A stretch of 64,000 nt of DNA. Source: Fragilaria radians (taxonomy: Eukaryota > Bacillariophyta > Fragilariophyceae > Fragilariales > Fragilariaceae). The stretch is taken from positions 239,149-303,148 of the forward strand of contig CAAAJI010000010.1 of NCBI GenBank assembly GCA_900642245.1, in the 5' to 3' direction. Shown piece by piece: positions 9,864 through 21,265 of this stretch; the stretch's first letter is position 1; every line of letters begins with the position of its first letter. The notes under the pieces were generated by a model, which searched no databases, was not told where the DNA came from, and worked only from the letters and a program-made list of their open reading frames with translations. The position numbers were made by a program, and so were the translations under genes.

Positions 9864-11099
9864 ATGGAACTTTCTAACACTCCTTATGAGGTTGTCATAA
9901 TTGGATCAGGTGTTGCGGGATCTTCTGCTGCATATCATCTCTCTCAAGCAGGAGTTCGCAATGTTCTCGTTATTGACAATGGAAAAATGCCTGGAGAGGC
10001 CACTTCAGAACGTCCAAGTGGAACAGCTGTTATGGCCGCTGCACCAACGATCAAAATGATGGTACAGGTATTTGCTTGCAGCTCAAAATACTACATATCT
10101 CATCATGGAGTAGAGGGTGCTCGTAGGTATCTCGAACTTACCTATGAAGGATTACAGATCCAGAAAGATTTGGCAAAGCGTGTTGCCTTGGAGTCACCCT
10201 CTCAGCAGCTACGAGAGCTGGGCTCATTTTATATCGGTTACCAAAGTGATGAAGAGGAATTGTTGGAAGAGTATCATACTCTTCGATCTTTAGGATGCAA
10301 GGATATCAATTGGTTTGACAGTGCCATGTTGGCAGACGTTCCTGGTTGCAGTCCTGACTTTCACTGCGCCATATACTTTCCAAATGATGCCGTCATAGAC
10401 TCGTCTTCGTACGCAAAAGGTTTAATTCGTGCGGCTGAGGGATCTACAACTTTCTTGAGTAATACTACAGTTACGCAGATTTCAGAGGTAACAATCAATG
10501 GAGAACGCATAGGAGAAATTCAGCTAGCTACAGGAGACACAATTTATTGTCGGCATATTGTCGTTGCAACCGGTGGTTTATTCCAATGGAAGGAGTTAAG
10601 CGGCGTTATCAAACCCTGTTACTCGTATCTTGTTCATGTACCGGTAGAGGGAAGTAGCTATCAATGTGAGAATTCTAGTAATTTTTTCACCTGGGGTTTT
10701 TCCCATGATTGGTGCTTCACGGAGGGCAAAGTCAGAACATCAGGTGAAGATCATTTCAGTGCACTCAAGGAGCCAAAGGATAAGGAGCGAAATAAAAGGC
10801 TCATGGAATGGACGTTGAAAACGTACGGTTGTGATGAAACAGGATTAGCATTAGAAGATATCCCAAATCAATTTGGAATTTACTCGGAAACTCCCGACTC
10901 GACACCATTGATCGGATCAATAGATCCTCATAGTGATGTCATTTGCTATCTTTTGGGCTGTAACGCATGGGGACAGGCAGTTCTATCATATGCTAGTTCT
11001 CTAGTTCCTGGCCTTCTGGGATATGTCCCACTATCCGATTCACAAATTGATCATCTTAGATTACTTTCCATTCGCAGATTTCCATTCCTTGCAAGATAA
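9864..11099 (+). CDS. FAD-dependent oxidoreductase, DAO superfamily (paralog)
   Basis: Second DAO-fold flavoenzyme, 411 residues, intronless, clearly a paralog of 6820-8139: long stretches such as YSYLVHVPVEGS, SSNFFTW, WCFTEGKVRTSGED and LEDIPNQFG are shared. The FAD Rossmann motif is VVIIGSGVAGSSAAYHL at residues 10-26, again followed by a strand ending in Asp (VIDNG). Unlike its partner it has almost no N-terminal extension, so the two may act in different compartments (cytosol against mitochondrion); that is inference. The two genes are divergently transcribed about 1.7 kb apart. Substrate unknown; an amine or amino acid is expected from the family. Confidence 0.8.
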   Translation: MELSNTPYEVVIIGSGVAGSSAAYHLSQAGVRNVLVIDNGKMPGEATSERPSGTAVMAAAPTIKMMVQVFACSSKYYISHHGVEGARRYLELTYEGLQIQKDLAKRVALESPSQQLRELGSFYIGYQSDEEELLEEYHTLRSLGCKDINWFDSAMLADVPGCSPDFHCAIYFPNDAVIDSSSYAKGLIRAAEGSTTFLSNTTVTQISEVTINGERIGEIQLATGDTIYCRHIVVATGGLFQWKELSGVIKPCYSYLVHVPVEGSSYQCENSSNFFTWGFSHDWCFTEGKVRTSGEDHFSALKEPKDKERNKRLMEWTLKTYGCDETGLALEDIPNQFGIYSETPDSTPLIGSIDPHSDVICYLLGCNAWGQAVLSYASSLVPGLLGYVPLSDSQIDHLRLLSIRRFPFLAR

Positions 11100-12247
11100 A
11101 TATCTGTGATCATCCCTGACGACATTTTTGATTGATTTGAAAGTTAACACAGTTTTGCTTGATAATGGACAGAATTTTGAGTGATTAAAAAGTGAAGACC
11201 TCTCTACACTAATGAAGCATGATGCATATTTTTGTCTAATGCGATGTTTTGTTTGATAATGGACAGCATTTTAACTGATTAAAGAGTGAAGACCTCTTTA
11301 CACTACTGCAGGCCTGATGCGTGTTTTTGAGATTGTTCATCCTTAGTTGTTATGTCGCTTTCACGATTTTAATTTTTAAAGATATTGCAAATGCATAGCA
11401 AGCTTCCGAATACTCTTGCATCATGTATGCAATTCGTAGTTTAGTGCCAAACTTGGTAGATTAGTCATACCTCCCTAAGAAACTTTGGACGAAGAAATAA
11501 TTGGACTCATCAGCTACGCCAAAAGCTCCCATAAATGTTGAATTATCTCCTTTAGTAGCGTGTATGGATATAGGCGTTTTAGGCTGTCCGTCATGCAATG
11601 CTAGTACCCGAAACGTAGATAATCATGTCATTAAAAATATTTGCGCATCCTTGGATATCATCGAGTAGGTTTCCTTTTCATACTTTATTCATCTTTTGCA
11701 CAATAATGAATATCTTTTGATTGCAATGTCATAGGAAATAAAGCTGTTGATTATGGATAGCAGATAAGATCAAACAATGATAACCAAACAATCCCCTTTT
11801 TTGCCTTCTGGTATTATTTGGATCCTGTTAGATTCAAATTATACAATGCAATGAAAAATATTAAAAGGAGGATGGCGAGTGATGAGATCTGTGTCATCCA
11901 TCAACAGAATTTGAAAACAAAATAGAAAACTTTAATTGGTAGTTATTGGCAACGTGTGGCAACGTTACTCAAAATGATTTGATCAACTACATATTCAAAA
12001 TCCAATCGTCCATACTTTGCCACCAATGCATGCAGCATCTTAAATCATAGAGCTATCAGACTGAGTTGATTTATGCTTTCTTTGGTTTTGGAAAGTTGCT
12101 AGAAAGTATGAAGCTTTTCGCTCCTTTGAATCCGATGAAATTCTTTTAAACTTTTCCGTTTTGACACTACATAACATATAGGTTGTATTAATGTTTCATG
12201 ATTCCTTGCTTTCATTTTATAAAAAAATTATAGTTGTTATCTGTACT
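11100..12247. other. Intergenic with an isolated exon-like ORF
   Basis: Contains the two-copy repeat at 11152-11327 and a 53-codon minus-strand open stretch (11464-11622, stop at 11461-11463) with coding-like composition, including TKGDNSTFMGAFGV. It has no obvious start; an acceptor-like TACTAG lies within it near 11605. I could not connect it to another exon. The rest is AT-rich and featureless. Confidence 0.35.
11152..11327. repeat. Two-copy tandem repeat, ~93-bp period
   Basis: Two imperfect copies (11152-11235 and 11245-11327) sharing TTGATAATGGACAG, AGTGAAGACCTCT and TACACTA blocks. They lie just downstream of the oxidoreductase stop and so probably in its 3' UTR. Confidence 0.7.
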
Positions 12248-15200
12248 TCAATTTTGTTTGTCATCACCCCCATTATCAAAAGTAGAATTTCTTGCAGATC
12301 TAAATTTAATTTCATCAATCGCTGCTCCTTTTCGGAAGTGTGATCCTAGTGAAAAGTACCCGTCTTCATCAAAACGATTGACATATTTTGTGTCGGGCCA
12401 AAATATTGCTAAGCAATTTTCCATGGAGACAACATACTTAGCCATAAGGCCACAAAGTTCATCAATGTCACAGCAAGTACTGTGACCGTCAACACTGAAA
12501 TATGGTATAAAAGAATGATATCGAGCGGTTGCCTGCCACCATGCAATCTTTCCAAATCGAGATCCAAGGTGTCCAATGAAAACTTGACCATGGCTCAGGT
12601 GCCAGATATCTTCAACGGCTGTTTCACCTAGGTTGGCTGCATACCTATTCTCAGGATTTTCGATGTAATTCCCCCCATCGAAAACTGCATTATTGTAATT
12701 AAAATATTGTCTTGGATATTTCAGATATTTCCAAGTCACTGACTTGTAAAGAGTAGAGAAACGAGATTTGATTTCATCCATTATTGCCCCCAGGTGATCA
12801 GTGGATATGTAAACAATTACATTCTTATCCGGAAGGAAGTTCAAAATTCTTTGCAACGCTTCCATGTAAACTTGCGTATCATAGCAAAGCCTATATGAAC
12901 CTGACTGAGCAGGTGAATTGAGAGTAGAGGCTTGTTTTTCATAGCCTGTAGTTTCATGCATACATGCATCTCCGCGACGCAAATGCATAGACACTGAAAA
13001 CGTATCTGTGTCAGAATTCCCAATTTTCCTACCCACGGTTTCTAAGTATTTGTCATATATTTCAAGCATATGAGCCCTCAAGGAAAAGGCCATACGTGAA
13101 ATTTGTGAAAAGCCAAGTAGGTAATCCAATGTCGATACATTAAACCTATTTGCTTGTAGCCTTCTTATTAACTGGAGTGCAGCAGCTTTGTCAACGTCAT
13201 AATACTCTTTGTATTTGTTCATTATTTCCAAATCAAAAGCGTCGAGAATTTCTGTAGAGGTAATATCATTTAAGAAGCACTCTCTTCCCTGGAGGCTCAT
13301 TTTCACACAATGGGGGTAATTGCTTTCGTTTACAAACCTGTCTGGATCGCTAGTCACTTTTATTGGTAAGGAATTTTCCGATAACCACTGTTTCCAAACT
13401 GCAATCGTGACGTGTTGAGAACCCATTCCCATTGGAGCGTTTGGAAATTGGTACTCCATGGCGTCCTCATGCTGTGAAAATTGCCGGACAACTTCGCGAA
13501 ACATAATGCCAGCGTGAGCTGATCGATGAAATTCTTTCTTCATACAAGGAATCATGTGGAGACAATCCACGGAAGCAATATCACACTTGCAACCTTCAAT
13601 ATCCACAACTTTTGAAGCTGGTGATCCAACAAAGTCTGAAATAGGAAACATATAGTTGTTCGAGAGTCTAAGAACAATTTTGTTAAGGCGGATTCAACTA
13701 AAAATAATTTCACTTACCATAAGGCTCTTCAAATTCTGAGTAATTGCCGATTTCTATTCGGTGAAAGACCTCAGCTTCTGCCGCTTTCACTCTGAAAGGC
13801 GAGTCTTGATTTTCGTCTGTTCCTTCGCTATACTTGGATAATGGCCAAAATATCGCAAGACAATTTTCCAAGGATACAACAAAGCGTGATATACTCTCAC
13901 AGGACTCACCAAGTTCACAGCAGATACTATGACCGTCAACAGAGAAAAATGGCACAAAAGCGTTGTGCCTACCTATAGCTTGAATCCAGCTTACTTTACC
14001 GAATCGTGACCCAAGATGCCCAACAAATGCTTGTCCATGGCTCAGATGCCATATATCAACAAATGCAGCTTCGCCTAGAATGGCCTTTTCCGTATTTCTT
14101 GGATCGGTGATGTGCATACCTTTTTTTCCACGTTTTGTTGAAGCATAATCGAAAATTTTACGAGGATAGTCAAGATATTTCCACGAAGCATTCAAGTAAA
14201 TAAATCTGAGGTGAGAATCAGAGCTAATTTCATCTAAAAATGAAGAAGCATAATCAGTGGCTAGGTACACCACTATGTGTCGATCAATCATCTTCATAAT
14301 TCGTAGAAGGGACTCCATATACGCAAAGTTAGAATAACAAAGTCTTTTATTTCCGATTTGAGCAGCATCTTCGAAATAAGAGCTTTCAAAATGATACGGT
14401 CTTGTCATAAAACGACAAGCATCTCCACGCCGAACGTGTAACGCAACTCGAAGGATTTTGTCATTTGAGAGGCGATTATGATCAATCGTCTTCAGTCGCC
14501 GCTTGTAAATTTCCAGCACATGAGGACGAAGATTGAAGGCGATTCGAGAGACATGAGAGAAGAGCTGCAGATATTCTAAGGTGGTGGAATGTGTTAGATT
14601 GTTACGAAACTGTTCCATCCTATTTTTCAATGAGTTGATAGATTGTTCATCAGGTATTAGATCTTCTTCATCATTTGTATTCTCTTCAACTTGGAAATCA
14701 CGAAGTAAACACATCCATCCTAATAAGTTTTTCTCTCGACAAGTTGAATACATCGATTCATTCATAAAAGCGACAGTTCGATTGGCCATTCCCATTGGAA
14801 GTGCCGTTTTCATCAACCATCTCCTCCACAGTGAAATAGTAGTTGCCTGAATACCGAAGCTAACAGTTTCGTTATCAAGAAACTCTTCGGAAACTGGTGG
14901 TCCTGCAAACGTTGTCGTGTTTTCCTTGATCACTCGTCTGATGAGAGCTCCTTCGTTCATCAACTTTTTCTGATTTACGTCACTAGGAATGCATTCTAGA
15001 AAGTCGAGGCAATCCATAGAGTTAAGGTAACATTTACAATTTCCGAATTCGATTATAGTAGATACTGGAGATCCAAGTATTGATCCCCAAACATCGTCCC
15101 AAGGATGGAATTTCAAAGGAGTATCTGGTGGGAATGGATGTGGGTGAAGTAGGGGAAAACGATCGATAGTAATCGTGACGGCTTTCCAGATGTTTTTGAT

Positions 15201-15311
15201 ATTCCAGGTGACGGACAAGCATATCAAGTATTTCAAATACCTATGCCGCTTTGCCCAAGAGAAACGAAGGAATGTCGCCATATCTTGACGCTTCGGTTCA
15301 ATGTGGATCAT
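12248..15311 (-). CDS. Tandem-domain fucosyltransferase-like glycosyltransferase (two exons)
   Basis: Type II Golgi-like enzyme with two consecutive glycosyltransferase domains resembling alpha-1,6-/O-fucosyltransferases (GT23/NodZ-like GT-B folds). Exon 1 is 15311-13718, intron 13717-13636 (82 nt; donor GTAAGTG, acceptor TCCTATTTCAG), exon 2 13635-12248. The join is in frame (PY then DFVGSP), giving 993 residues. A weak hydrophobic segment at about residues 27-43 may be the signal anchor. Domain 1 has HVRRGD at 292-297 and GHLGSRFGK at 431-439; domain 2 has HLRRGD at 749-754 and GHLGSRFGK later. Both repeat the Cys-rich start (GNCKCYLNSMDCL / EGCKCDIASVDCL) and the ENCLAIFWP end. Read without splicing, exon 1 would stop 3 codons past the donor. 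Donor sugar and acceptor are unknown. Confidence 0.75.
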
Positions 15312-16098
15312 TGTTACAGCATAAAAAGCAAGACTAGATTTGCCGTTGAATATCCGTTAATATAGTAGCAACTCCATACGCAGCAGGCATTATCATTGAT
15401 ATCTTTGTTCACAATCTCACTAACTTTATTTATACCACAGCTTTCCCATCGTTGTATGGAAAGAATCCAATTTTATTATTCATCTAACCATTCCAATCAG
15501 TGATTTCACTTTTGTACGTACAATGATTGATTAATTGAACACTGAATTCACCGGAACAAAATAACTATTTTGACGAAGAAATTAACGACTTAACTAGTTA
15601 CACAAATAATCATGGATTCATCAGGAAATACGATCAGACATCATTGCTCAATTTTCGGAGTTACAGCAAAAGTATTCAACAAATAATGTATTGAGGTCTT
15701 TGAACGTACAACATCACCTCCATTCAAAATCCCTTGCATTGAATGAAGTGAATTTGGCCGTGAAGGCCAGCAGAAAAAAAGGGGGAAATTGCCATGAAAG
15801 TACTAACTAGATTGGAAATAAAATCACAAGCAAAGCTGAACAGGCAAGATGAAGATATGGCTATAATAAAAGTTAATACGAGATGAATCTTGTAGCGCAT
15901 CATGAAAAAATATTTGCCATAATTACCTATACACGAGTAGCCTTTATGAAGCAAATAGTCTCAGGAAATTTTCAATGCAAAAGTAAACTCACTCCTATTT
16001 ATACAGGAATTGAGCACAGAACCACAGCAACTATGTATGTCTTATCGATCATAAGAATTTGATAAATATCACTTATACGTTATACCAACACCAATCCA
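15312..16098. other. Intergenic
   Basis: Promoter side of the glycosyltransferase and 3' flank of the LRR gene. Short minus-strand open stretches exist, but none has domain similarity I can recognise. Confidence 0.35.
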
Positions 16099-17490
16099 TT
16101 AATTGCAACAAGAACAGTTGATGGTGCTATCGACATGTATTGTAGCCCCTTGATTGCATAGATTCTCAGGAAGAGTTCCATTCAAAGGATTGCCATCAAT
16201 CGCAAGATAATTCAACTCTGTTAGTGCACCGATTTCACTTGGAATGGTTCCATCTAGACCACTTCTATGAAATCCAAGATATTCCAATTTCGTAAGTCTA
16301 CCTATTTCACTTGGAATGGATCCATCCAGACTCATTCCGAAAATTCCAAGAGCTGTCAAGTTCGTAAGTCTACCAATTTCACTTGGGATAGTCCCAGTCA
16401 GAGGATTATTATCTATGAAAATTGCTTGTAACTTCGTAAGCGCACCAATTTCAATTGGAATGGTCCCATTTAGTTTACCTATACCCAGACTTATTGCAGT
16501 TAGTTCTGTACAATGACCTATTGCACTTGGCATTTCGCCTGAAATCGCATTGGCAGCAATTCTAAGTTGCTTTAATTTTCTCAAGAATCCAATTTCTGTG
16601 GGAATCATACCGACAAGTTTGTTGGATCCTAAATTCAGAACAACTAGAGATGATACGTTTTTGATTCCCATCGGAATCGAGCCAGCTATGCCGTTTGAAT
16701 CCAAATCCAAGATTTCAAGAGAGCTAAACAATGCAACGTCGTTCGGAAGCAATCCAAACAAATTATTGTCGTTTAGTGAAAGCATCCGTAGAGTCCCATT
16801 CACACATACACTTTCGTTACTGCTTTGATACCAAGTACACTCATCACTTTCAGTTAACCAGCCATTATTTTGCTTCCACAATCTTCCATTTGTTGAGAAA
16901 AAGAATGCTGCCATGGCAAATCTTTGAACTTGGCGAGTAAAAGAAAAATCACGAAAATTAGATTTTTCCAACCAGCTAAAAGCTAAGGATGGTACTGAAT
17001 CTGGAAGTTTCAACTCGTTGCGCGATGCATTAGTGAGAAGTGGTTCTAGTTTTTCCAATAGAGCAGTTGCGGCCAATTCAGTATCTGGATCCTTTGAGGA
17101 CCTTCGTGTCAAAATCACAATGAGGATGATGATGCCCGTCAGCACGATAAAAGAAACAATGGAAATGACCTTACATCTTGTCACTCCTATCGGGACGGCG
17201 TTCACAACATCATCAGCAACTAGTCTGGCGCTTGTGATTTGTATTGCTGCCAGGTCTTTATTTGATTCTAGTCTGGATAAGCTTCGATGAGACAAACTCA
17301 TCTGCTCCACGTCATTCATTCCACTGTGAATACCAGCCACTGCGAATGCTCCCACTTGCGTCTCGCGTCTCGCGTTCACTTCATCGCCGAAATGATCGAC
17401 GTTGCAAGCATAAGTTTGAATGTCGTCACTCTGAATGTGTTTTTCCTTAGATACGAGGTATTTCACCCTAGATAAATTACCATGTCTCAT
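16099..17490 (-). CDS. Single-pass leucine-rich-repeat membrane protein
   Basis: 463-residue protein with a ~105-residue N-terminal polar region, one transmembrane helix (about 107-127, VISIVSFIVLTGIIILIVIL), a linker, and about nine plant-type LRRs (about 233-455) with the LxxNxxxGxIPxEIGxLxxL pattern. It ends in a short Cys cluster (CSCCN). No kinase domain follows, so if it signals it must do so with partners. This architecture is common in diatoms, and 38874-40661 is a second member. Topology is likely N-terminus cytosolic and LRRs outside, by analogy with plant LRR receptors. Ligand and role unknown. Confidence 0.85.
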   Translation of the reverse strand: MRHGNLSRVKYLVSKEKHIQSDDIQTYACNVDHFGDEVNARRETQVGAFAVAGIHSGMNDVEQMSLSHRSLSRLESNKDLAAIQITSARLVADDVVNAVPIGVTRCKVISIVSFIVLTGIIILIVILTRRSSKDPDTELAATALLEKLEPLLTNASRNELKLPDSVPSLAFSWLEKSNFRDFSFTRQVQRFAMAAFFFSTNGRLWKQNNGWLTESDECTWYQSSNESVCVNGTLRMLSLNDNNLFGLLPNDVALFSSLEILDLDSNGIAGSIPMGIKNVSSLVVLNLGSNKLVGMIPTEIGFLRKLKQLRIAANAISGEMPSAIGHCTELTAISLGIGKLNGTIPIEIGALTKLQAIFIDNNPLTGTIPSEIGRLTNLTALGIFGMSLDGSIPSEIGRLTKLEYLGFHRSGLDGTIPSEIGALTELNYLAIDGNPLNGTLPENLCNQGATIHVDSTINCSCCN

Positions 17491-17626
17491 CCTACTTAAT
17501 AACTTTTCTTTTTTTGGAAGTGTGGTCGAAATGTATAACAGTGATTTTAACTTGATACATGGCTACATCAATTACATAGGCAAATTTGAGTCCTGTAATC
17601 CATTCTTGCAAAAATTCATGTCTCAA

Positions 17627-18516
17627 ATCTACACTAAAGTTACTAAAAAAGTTTCACATCCGATCTGGCCGGTGCTACCCCTTAACCCTTGTGACATTTT
17701 GTTAGTACAGTAATACTCGAGAAAGTGATCGAGTACGAGTACAGAGGAGAGACTAAAATCAATAGGGATGTAGCTAATTCAAACGGTACCTGAGTATAGT
17801 AAAATACCTACTTTTTTCCAGAATTATAAACTAGAATGTTGTCAACACTTTCAGTTGTAAACTTTAGAATATTTAACAAAATTGCCATTCAAATTCTACT
17901 GAAATGTGGATAGATCTAATTGCAATTTTAATCTGCAACTAAATGAAATTCCTTCAAAACGGTGAAGAAAGTAACACTATTCCTTTAAATTGAGGAAACA
18001 GATCTTTTGTGCTTCTTAATCTGAATTCTAATTATAGCTGGTTTAAAAGGCACTAATCATATGGATCAATGATATTGTTTTATGTTTGGGATGATTCTTA
18101 TTGTATTAATCCTTCATATATCTCATTTTTTAAACTGTCAAACAAGTACAGAATACATTTTATAAAGTTATAAAAACAACAGTATTTACTTTCCGCCAAC
18201 AGCTTTATTTTGACTTTTTCACCAACAATCTTTGACGTCCCAATAACAGCAGCACCAATGACTTCTACAACAATAGCGCAATAAAAAGCTAAAAATATGT
18301 CTTTAAACAATAGCTTTAATAGGGGGGGAAAGAAAATTACTACCTTTACACCTTCATAATGCCAATGCTAAATCAATGGTATAATTTACTTTAAACTTTG
18401 TGATGTTGAATGTAGCTGCAGATTCCAATGACATGTTAGGTCAAGTATTAAAACTTAAATATTGTGTCATGCAAAATACTTAACTCTGCGGAGCAAAGCA
18501 AGCACTAACTACTAGT
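17627..18516. mobile_element. Dispersed ~0.9 kb non-coding repeat, copy B
   Basis: Homolog of 8791-9777 in the same orientation, without that copy's ~120-bp internal extra segment. The left end (ATCTACACTAAAG...AAAGTTTCACATCCG) lies about 140 bp upstream of the LRR gene, so it may occupy that gene's promoter. The right end is near AACTACTAGTCAC. A short minus-strand ORF inside (18098-18310) is not conserved in copy A and is not called. Confidence 0.7.
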
Positions 18517-18849
18517 CACTATACTAATTAATTATTAAATCAGAGTGGGAATAAAAGAATTTTTACCCCAATGCCAAAGTAGGTCGACTCATGATAATAA
18601 GCAGTAGGGTTAGTCTGTTGCTGAGAGAAATTGAGGCGCTTCTAAATCTTTTAAGGTCTCTGTGTGTCAATTTGATAAAAAAGGATTAGTATTTATCAGA
18701 TAAGGTTGTGTTATATAGGAAAACAAGAAGTTCCGCATTAGCGACAAATAAACATTGACAAAAGCTTTAGCTTTTCTCTGTGCTCATGTTTCATGAACAA
18801 ATGTATTCATTTAGTGTTAGGCATTGGTAGTTCAGAGAGATTTGCTCAC

Positions 18850-19700
18850 TTTTACAGGATCGTGAAATCATCTCTCTCTATGATCAACTCCCTACCCAAA
18901 TCTTCCAATTCAATAAAGCTTGTTGGATCAATATAAACCCCTTGTTTAATTTTGAAAATTCTTAAAAGGCTCTGTAATGTGTCTAGGCGTCAATTCCTTT
19001 AATAACGGCTTCATCTGACTTAGTGTCTGATAATTCTTGCCAAGAAAATTGAGGTAGCCTTTGATATATTCTTTTCCCCATAACTCTATTAAGCCAAATC
19101 GAATCTGTTTATTTAAGAAGTTGCTTGCTCTTTAAGTTGAATACATCATTGGCATCATTTGTGAATATCTGACAAATAAAACGAAGGATTCTCTCTCATT
19201 TGATTTTCCTTGGATGTGTCTTTCGCTTTTAACAATACACATATCTAACATAGCTTTTAGATTGGTGAAACCCTTGAACTGTTGTTTTTCCTTGTTGACG
19301 ATTTTGTTTACGTAAAAGGTTGCTGGAGACACTCTTTTCAAAGCCTAAATTAATTTAAAATTGTTAGTGCCTGAGCCATTTAACAAAGCTTGAATTCTTC
19401 CAGAAAATATCTGGAACCTCCTTTCCACATATGACGTTTCTCCGTGGAGTGCCAAGATTTTGTCGTATATAAGCCTTCTCAAATACAAAATTTTCTTCAG
19501 CGTTATCCAATCTTAGGAACTTATCAACCTGACTAAGATCCTTCAAATCAACAATTAATTTACCAGGCTTACCCATTACATCACACTTATGAATTAAAAA
19601 ATAGCTCCAACAGGAACTTAAGTGGGCATTAACAAGCAACGCCCAAAACCTCAAACCTCCATAACTTTCCAGTCATTCTGACGGTGGCTTCGTCACCTTG
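18850..19700 (-). mobile_element. Decayed Ty1/copia retrotransposon fragment (integrase region)
   Basis: Minus-strand pieces resemble a copia integrase. 19654-19364 reads AHLSSCWSYFLIHKCD, a KDL..VDKFLRLDNAEEN segment (integrase core with the second acidic residue) and then LGTPRRN, the usual 'apGTPqqNG' block. Downstream, 19341-19132 has NLKAML and ERESFVLFVRYSQ, matching the post-integrase 'FVGYS' segment. Stops and missing parts show that it is a fossil. The RLDNA.EN and EKA.IRQ.LG pattern fits diatom CoDi elements. Boundaries are approximate; no LTR pair was identified. Confidence 0.6.
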
Positions 19701-21265
19701 GCCCAAGATCTTACTGAGATTGGTGATACTAATTTATTCTTCCAATTTGTTTCATTCATTTGAACAGCTGTTGTTGCCTCCGAATACTGGTAAGCACTTA
19801 ATCACCAACATAAATTTCTTTTTCGTCTTTACGATTCTGTCAAAGTGCCGAGTTTGCCCTATCATCAATAGAGGCAGATAAATTATGCTCTATTTTTAGC
19901 ATAATTCTTAATCTTTATTTAGATCTTGTAGCCCTTGCATCTTTAACTCTTGTGAAGAGTTGGAGTGTATCGTGATTCATATAATTTGAATCATAGCAAT
20001 TTCCTCCCAGCTGATTATGGCTGTCCTGGAAAGTATTACACATACTTTCCATTTACAAACAAGATTTAGTCATCACAATTTATATAATGAAAATCAAATT
20101 TACTACCTGACATAACATCTATATAGACTGAATAGTGATCATAATCTTTAAAGTTAGGTATTATCAACTTGATTTATACTTAAAGGCATGTCAAGTATTA
20201 TCTTTTATGCTGCATACACTTGATAAAAATAAGATCCTTGGTGAATCTGAATGAGCCAAAAATGGGATTTGAAGTTGAAAAACTATTGTTGATGAGGTTG
20301 AAACACTTAAAAACAGATTATTGATAGATTTCAAATAGCACGATTGTAATCTAAATTTAACGAGATACAATAAGTTTCTTCCACAAAACTTAATGGGTAT
20401 TTGTACTAACAGTCTGAATGCAACAAATTGACTTCAAATTTTATCTCTCGCTCTTTCTATTCTTCACCGACAAAATCTCTTTCATCTGATAAAGCAATCG
20501 AACACGAGGTGTATCCGGTACCCTTCCTTTGATTGTCTAAATCACTCGAATATACCCGAAACCTCTTCTTATTAAAAGTCTTGCAATTCAAATTCTTGTC
20601 AGACCTTACAAAACTATCTCTACAAAGACACTTTTGATCTGTTCACAGAAAAGGTGATGTTTTATGTCAAAGTACTTCGTTCTGTTCCCTGCAATTGTGA
20701 ATCTGAACCACTTTTGACTCCCTTCCTCAAACTTCTTGTGTCACTACCTTGCGTCCTTCACCAATCCATATGGATTGGTGCAACATCCATGCTTTTTCTT
20801 CAGCTCTTTCAGTACAGTAGATTTCTGTACACCCTTTTGGAACCTTCATGCAGATTTCCTCCGCATTTACCCCATGATTCAACTTCTAGTTTTAATATAG
20901 TCTTAATAATTCTGTTTAACATCTCACTTGTATGCATACCTTCTAAAGTTTACAACAATATCTAAAGGGCATTCCATTACTTCAACACCTTCGGAAAGAG
21001 TCTTTTCAGATATTTGTACTGACCTTCTCGGCAAAAAGGATTTTTGTCGAGATCAACTAAGCATCATCTCTAAATTTGCCAGGCAAAAACAAATTCTTGT
21101 CAAAAACATCCTTCGGGAAGTTTCCGGCGAAGGCCAGATCGTACTTGAAATACTAGTAGTGGAAGTAGAGAGTATCTTTACGCTAAGTTATTTGATTGTT
21201 GATTTGGTCCATATGAGAAAGATTTTTTACTCAGGTGCAACGCAAAAGATAGCACTCTTTCCAAT
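19701..21265. other. Intergenic, possibly more degraded transposon DNA
   Basis: AT-rich. A plus-strand open stretch at 20928-21362 contains STPSERVFSDICTDLLG, which weakly recalls the pre-core segment of copia integrases, but nothing around it confirms this. The last part is the promoter/5' UTR of the DUF2252 gene. Confidence 0.3.

Noticed and set aside
18098..18310. 70-codon minus-strand ORF inside repeat copy B
   Set aside because: The frame is not kept in copy A, so it is not a conserved element-encoded protein.
19900..20050. LTR of the minus-strand copia fossil
   Set aside because: Shares CTTTATTTAGATC with 63.88 kb, but on the strand opposite to that expected for a minus-strand element and without a second copy nearby.
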